In this document: positions 63,090 to 64,000 of the stretch, piece after piece
How the letters are laid out: each line of letters opens with the position of its first letter
How positions within the stretch are numbered: position 1 is the first letter of the stretch
Assembly: GCA_026027325.1 (NCBI GenBank)
Contig: JAMSLZ010000001.1
Coordinates: forward strand, 1,054,001 to 1,118,000
Source: Actinomucor elegans
Taxonomy: Eukaryota; Mucoromycota; Mucoromycetes; Mucorales; Mucoraceae
Length of the DNA: 64,000 nucleotides
Reading direction: 5' to 3'
Program-made: the position numbers and the translations under genes
Notes under the pieces: model-generated
The model's database searches: none
The model's input: the letters and a program-made list of their open reading frames with translations, nothing else
Told to the model about the DNA's origin: nothing

Positions 63090-64000
63090 ATGCGACGCTC
63101 TAAAACTGCCCATGAACGAAAGAGCAGTCGTCGACGGTCTTGGTTTCATGGCAGCAACATATTCACCATGTTTTCCTCAGCACCACCTTCTCCGGATCAA
63201 ACTTCATTAGAAGAAACTGACGATGGACTGGCGAATAGACAACGATCGCAGTCCTTGACACCCATAAACACGACTGCCACCACACCTACTTCAAGTATCA
63301 TGTCTAGAAACACCTTATTTCGAAATAACCGATCGGCTTTTTCCGATATGCTCTCGAAAGCAACCCACAAAAAGCATCGAAAGGAATCGAAGGACTCTTC
63401 GTTATATGACGATAATTCATCCAGTATGCGTCGCAGTAGTGATGCTACCACAGTTTCAGAAACATTTCCTCAACAATACTATCTTAACCAAAAATTGTTC
63501 AAAACAGACGAGGAAGAAGCTGATCGTATCCAGCTTAAAAACGATCTTGTCAAATTGGCTTTTGAAGGGTAAAATCATGAATGCAACTTTTTTGTTATAT
63601 GCAACTCATACCATGTATAGTGAATTCTGCTTGCCATTTGATTACAAAGATTTGAATAGTGCAAAGATATTAGATGTTGGGTGTGGTCCTGGTTCCTGGT
63701 GTATTGATCTGTCTACTAAATACCCTCGTATCGAAGTCATTGGCGTAGATTCCGATGATATATTTCCCGCACAACATAATCTACCTAGCAACTGTCAGCT
63801 CTTGGTTTGTAACGTACTGAATGGACTCAAAGAGTTCCCAGATGCTAGTTTTGACGTGATTCATATTCGATTTATGGTCTTGTCTTTCACTACAATTCAA
63901 TATCCTCAGGTAGTCAAGGATTGCTGGCGACTTTTGAAACCTGGAGGTTATATTGAAATCTTGGAAACCAATTTAACCGTATATTCACCTGGTCCTGTTA
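63090..64000 (+). CDS. SAM-dependent methyltransferase, 3' truncated by window end
   Basis: Class I (Rossmann) methyltransferase; the window ends before the stop codon. The start at 63090 gives a basic, Ser-rich N-terminal region (MRRSKTAHERKSSRRRSWFH) of about 135 residues with clusters of Ser/Thr that look disordered. An intron (about 63569-63620) joins KLAFEG to EFCLPFDY. The domain has motif I as KILDVGCGPGSWCIDLS, the acidic residue of motif II in EVIGVDSD, an FDVIHIR segment, and the post-I LLKPGGYIEILE. This is the LaeA/UbiE-like layout common in Mucorales expansions. The substrate is unknown. An upstream ATG at 63015 in a T-rich context is unlikely to be the start. Confidence 0.82.

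Overview
This window reads as nuclear DNA of a filamentous fungus. The best fit is an early-diverging one (Mucoromycota, probably Mucorales); the species cannot be named from sequence alone. The DNA is AT-rich. Genes carry many short introns (about 50-130 nt, GT..AG), and the gene set is purely eukaryotic: APC1, Reptin/RVB2, SmD2, RPB10, cytochrome c1, TSR1, MTHFR and a class IV chitin synthase. Genes usually missing from budding yeasts but kept in animals (SMG9, an ARMC5-like protein, MEA1, WDR48, WDR53, DNAJC11) support an early-diverging lineage. So do a short F-box/LRR-like protein and a KRE9-like GPI protein.

Layout. Positions 1-4280: the 3' part of WDR48 and a MAM33/p32 mitochondrial matrix protein. 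Positions 4281-16043: a gene-poor stretch with a C2-domain protein (9820-10329), a 71-residue putative mitochondrial membrane protein (13281-13496), a possible Ser/Thr-rich small gene, a MITE-like element and a large inverted repeat. Positions 16044-19949: an F-box/LRR-like protein, a GPI-anchored KRE9-like wall protein and convergent RVB2. Positions 21077-28583 (minus strand): a MAM3/CNNM transporter, an intronless ARMC5-like gene and SMG9. Positions 29800-41341: a Dabb protein, chitin synthase, DNAJC11, USB1 and MEA1. Positions 41711-49432: an NHP6-like HMG protein, MTHFR, SmD2 and cytochrome c1. Positions 49716-64000: APC1, RPB10, WDR53-like, TSR1 and a truncated SAM methyltransferase.

These are scattered housekeeping genes, not an operon or a biosynthetic cluster. 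Close neighbours are convergent (KRE9-like/RVB2, Dabb/chitin synthase, NHP6/MTHFR, CYT1/APC1) or divergent (WDR53/TSR1, sharing 138 bp).

The most unusual signal is outside the genes. A degenerate sequence with a conserved core of about 65 bp recurs around twenty times in intergenic DNA on both strands and is never seen inside a recognised gene. Within clusters the cores lie about 160-183 bp apart, with a minority near 116-124 bp. This suggests a decayed, nucleosome-length tandem repeat family. One dimer of it forms the arms of an inverted repeat that encloses the 71-residue gene, and a 490-bp element with 74-bp terminal inverted repeats lies next to one arm. No tRNA, rRNA, CRISPR array or viral gene was recognised.
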